Assembly: GCA_015658495.1 (NCBI GenBank)
Contig: DQOT01000243.1
Location: 1 to 6,432, forward strand
DNA: 6,432 bases
Origin: Fidelibacterota bacterium
Lineage (GTDB): Bacteria; Fidelibacterota; Marinisomatia; Marinisomatales; UBA1611
Reading direction: 5' to 3'
Under the pieces are notes generated by a model. That model ran no database searches and was not told the DNA's origin. It saw only the letters and a list, made by a program, of their open reading frames with translations. Position numbers and translations under genes: made by a program. Positions 6,050 to 6,432 of the stretch are shown piece by piece. The first letter of the stretch is position 1; every line of letters begins with the position of its first letter.

Positions 6050-6432
6050 TCATTCACCCCAAATGGTGAGTACCAACTTTCTGGAACCAGTATGATTTCT
6101 GTGTTCACAGAGATAAATCCCCTGCCAGGTGCCCATATTCAGTTTGCCATTGGTAATGGGTATTTGTACAGACGAACCTAGAATAGATGCTTTCAAATGG
6201 GCGGGCATATCATCAGGGCCTTCAAAGGTATGCTGATAGTAGGATTGGTTTTCTGGGACTAATTCATTAAAGTGGGATTCAAAATCTAATCTAACGGTGG
6301 GATCGGCATCCTCATTAATGGTAAGAGAAGCAGATGTATGCTTGATGAAAATCTGGCAGATGCCATTCTGTAATTCCCCAATTTCAGGAAATTGGGAGAC
6401 CACTTCATTGGTGATTGAGTGAAATCCCCGGG
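6050..6432 (-). CDS. yjbQ: YjbQ/UPF0047 family protein (partial, N-terminus off the right edge)
   Basis: This is a member of the YjbQ (UPF0047, TIGR00149) family, small cytosolic proteins with a conserved metal-binding-like pocket. E. coli YjbQ has been reported to show a weak secondary thiamine-phosphate synthase activity; the physiological role is unsettled. Motifs are IKHTSASLTINEDADPTV (from plus-strand 6344 downward), NELVPE, EGPDDMPAHLKASILGSS, and the C-terminal LNMGTWQGIYLCEHR. The conserved His residues in KHTSA, PAHLK and CEHR are present. The frame is open to the window edge, and its upstream codons encode RGFHSITNEV, which is family sequence (RGFHxxTxEV). The gene therefore starts outside the window, with about 12-15 residues missing, and the GTG at 6403 is an internal Val codon. 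It is on the same strand as the paa genes but has no known link to phenylacetate. Confidence 0.88.
   Translation of the reverse strand, partial: RGFHSITNEVVSQFPEIGELQNGICQIFIKHTSASLTINEDADPTVRLDFESHFNELVPENQSYYQHTFEGPDDMPAHLKASILGSSVQIPITNGKLNMGTWQGIYLCEHRNHTGSRKLVLTIWGE

Overview
The window holds most of a phenylacetate (PAA) catabolic operon, all on the minus strand. It is preceded on the right by the 3' part of an unrelated YjbQ-family gene. The DNA is moderately AT-rich, coding is very dense, and no RNA gene, mobile element or CRISPR array is visible. Many catabolic proteins align closely, by eye and from memory, with the E. coli Paa proteins. The host is therefore a bacterium using the aerobic CoA-epoxide route. 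The AT-leaning codons, the lack of a Shine-Dalgarno site before paaA and a possible TTTG/TAnnTTTG-type promoter hint at a Bacteroidota- or FCB-like lineage. This is weak evidence, because clear Shine-Dalgarno sites precede paaB and paaJ. I cannot assign a taxon.

Layout from right to left, in the direction of transcription: a 5'-truncated yjbQ (6432 to 6050); a 131-bp intergenic region that probably holds the operon promoter; paaA (5918-4980), paaB (4987-4700), paaC (4700-3945), paaD (3951-3496), paaG (3490-2720), paaH (2723-1563), paaI (1563-1141) and paaJ (1144 to beyond position 1). The last gene has no stop codon within the window; translated by hand, it is open for 381 codons without interruption. 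Every junction in the operon lies between an 8-nt overlap and a 5-nt gap, so the genes are almost certainly cotranscribed and probably translationally coupled.

Gene order follows reaction order. PaaA, PaaB and PaaC are the epoxidase core that converts phenylacetyl-CoA to the ring 1,2-epoxide, and PaaD matures that complex. PaaG isomerises the epoxide to the oxepin. After ring opening, PaaH oxidises the 3-hydroxyacyl-CoA, PaaJ cleaves the 3-oxoacyl-CoA esters, and PaaI hydrolyses stalled CoA esters. Four usual members are not in the window: the reductase PaaE, the hydratase PaaF, the ring-opening PaaZ and the ligase PaaK. The absence of paaE between paaD and paaG is a true gap in the local order, because only 5 nt separate those genes. 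The others may lie to the left of the window or elsewhere.

The main points worth a second look are the missing paaE, a compact PaaH that lacks the inter-domain segment of the E. coli protein, the regulatory region before paaA, and two start-site corrections (paaB and yjbQ). I see no sign of an undescribed system; this is a recognisable pathway with local variations.
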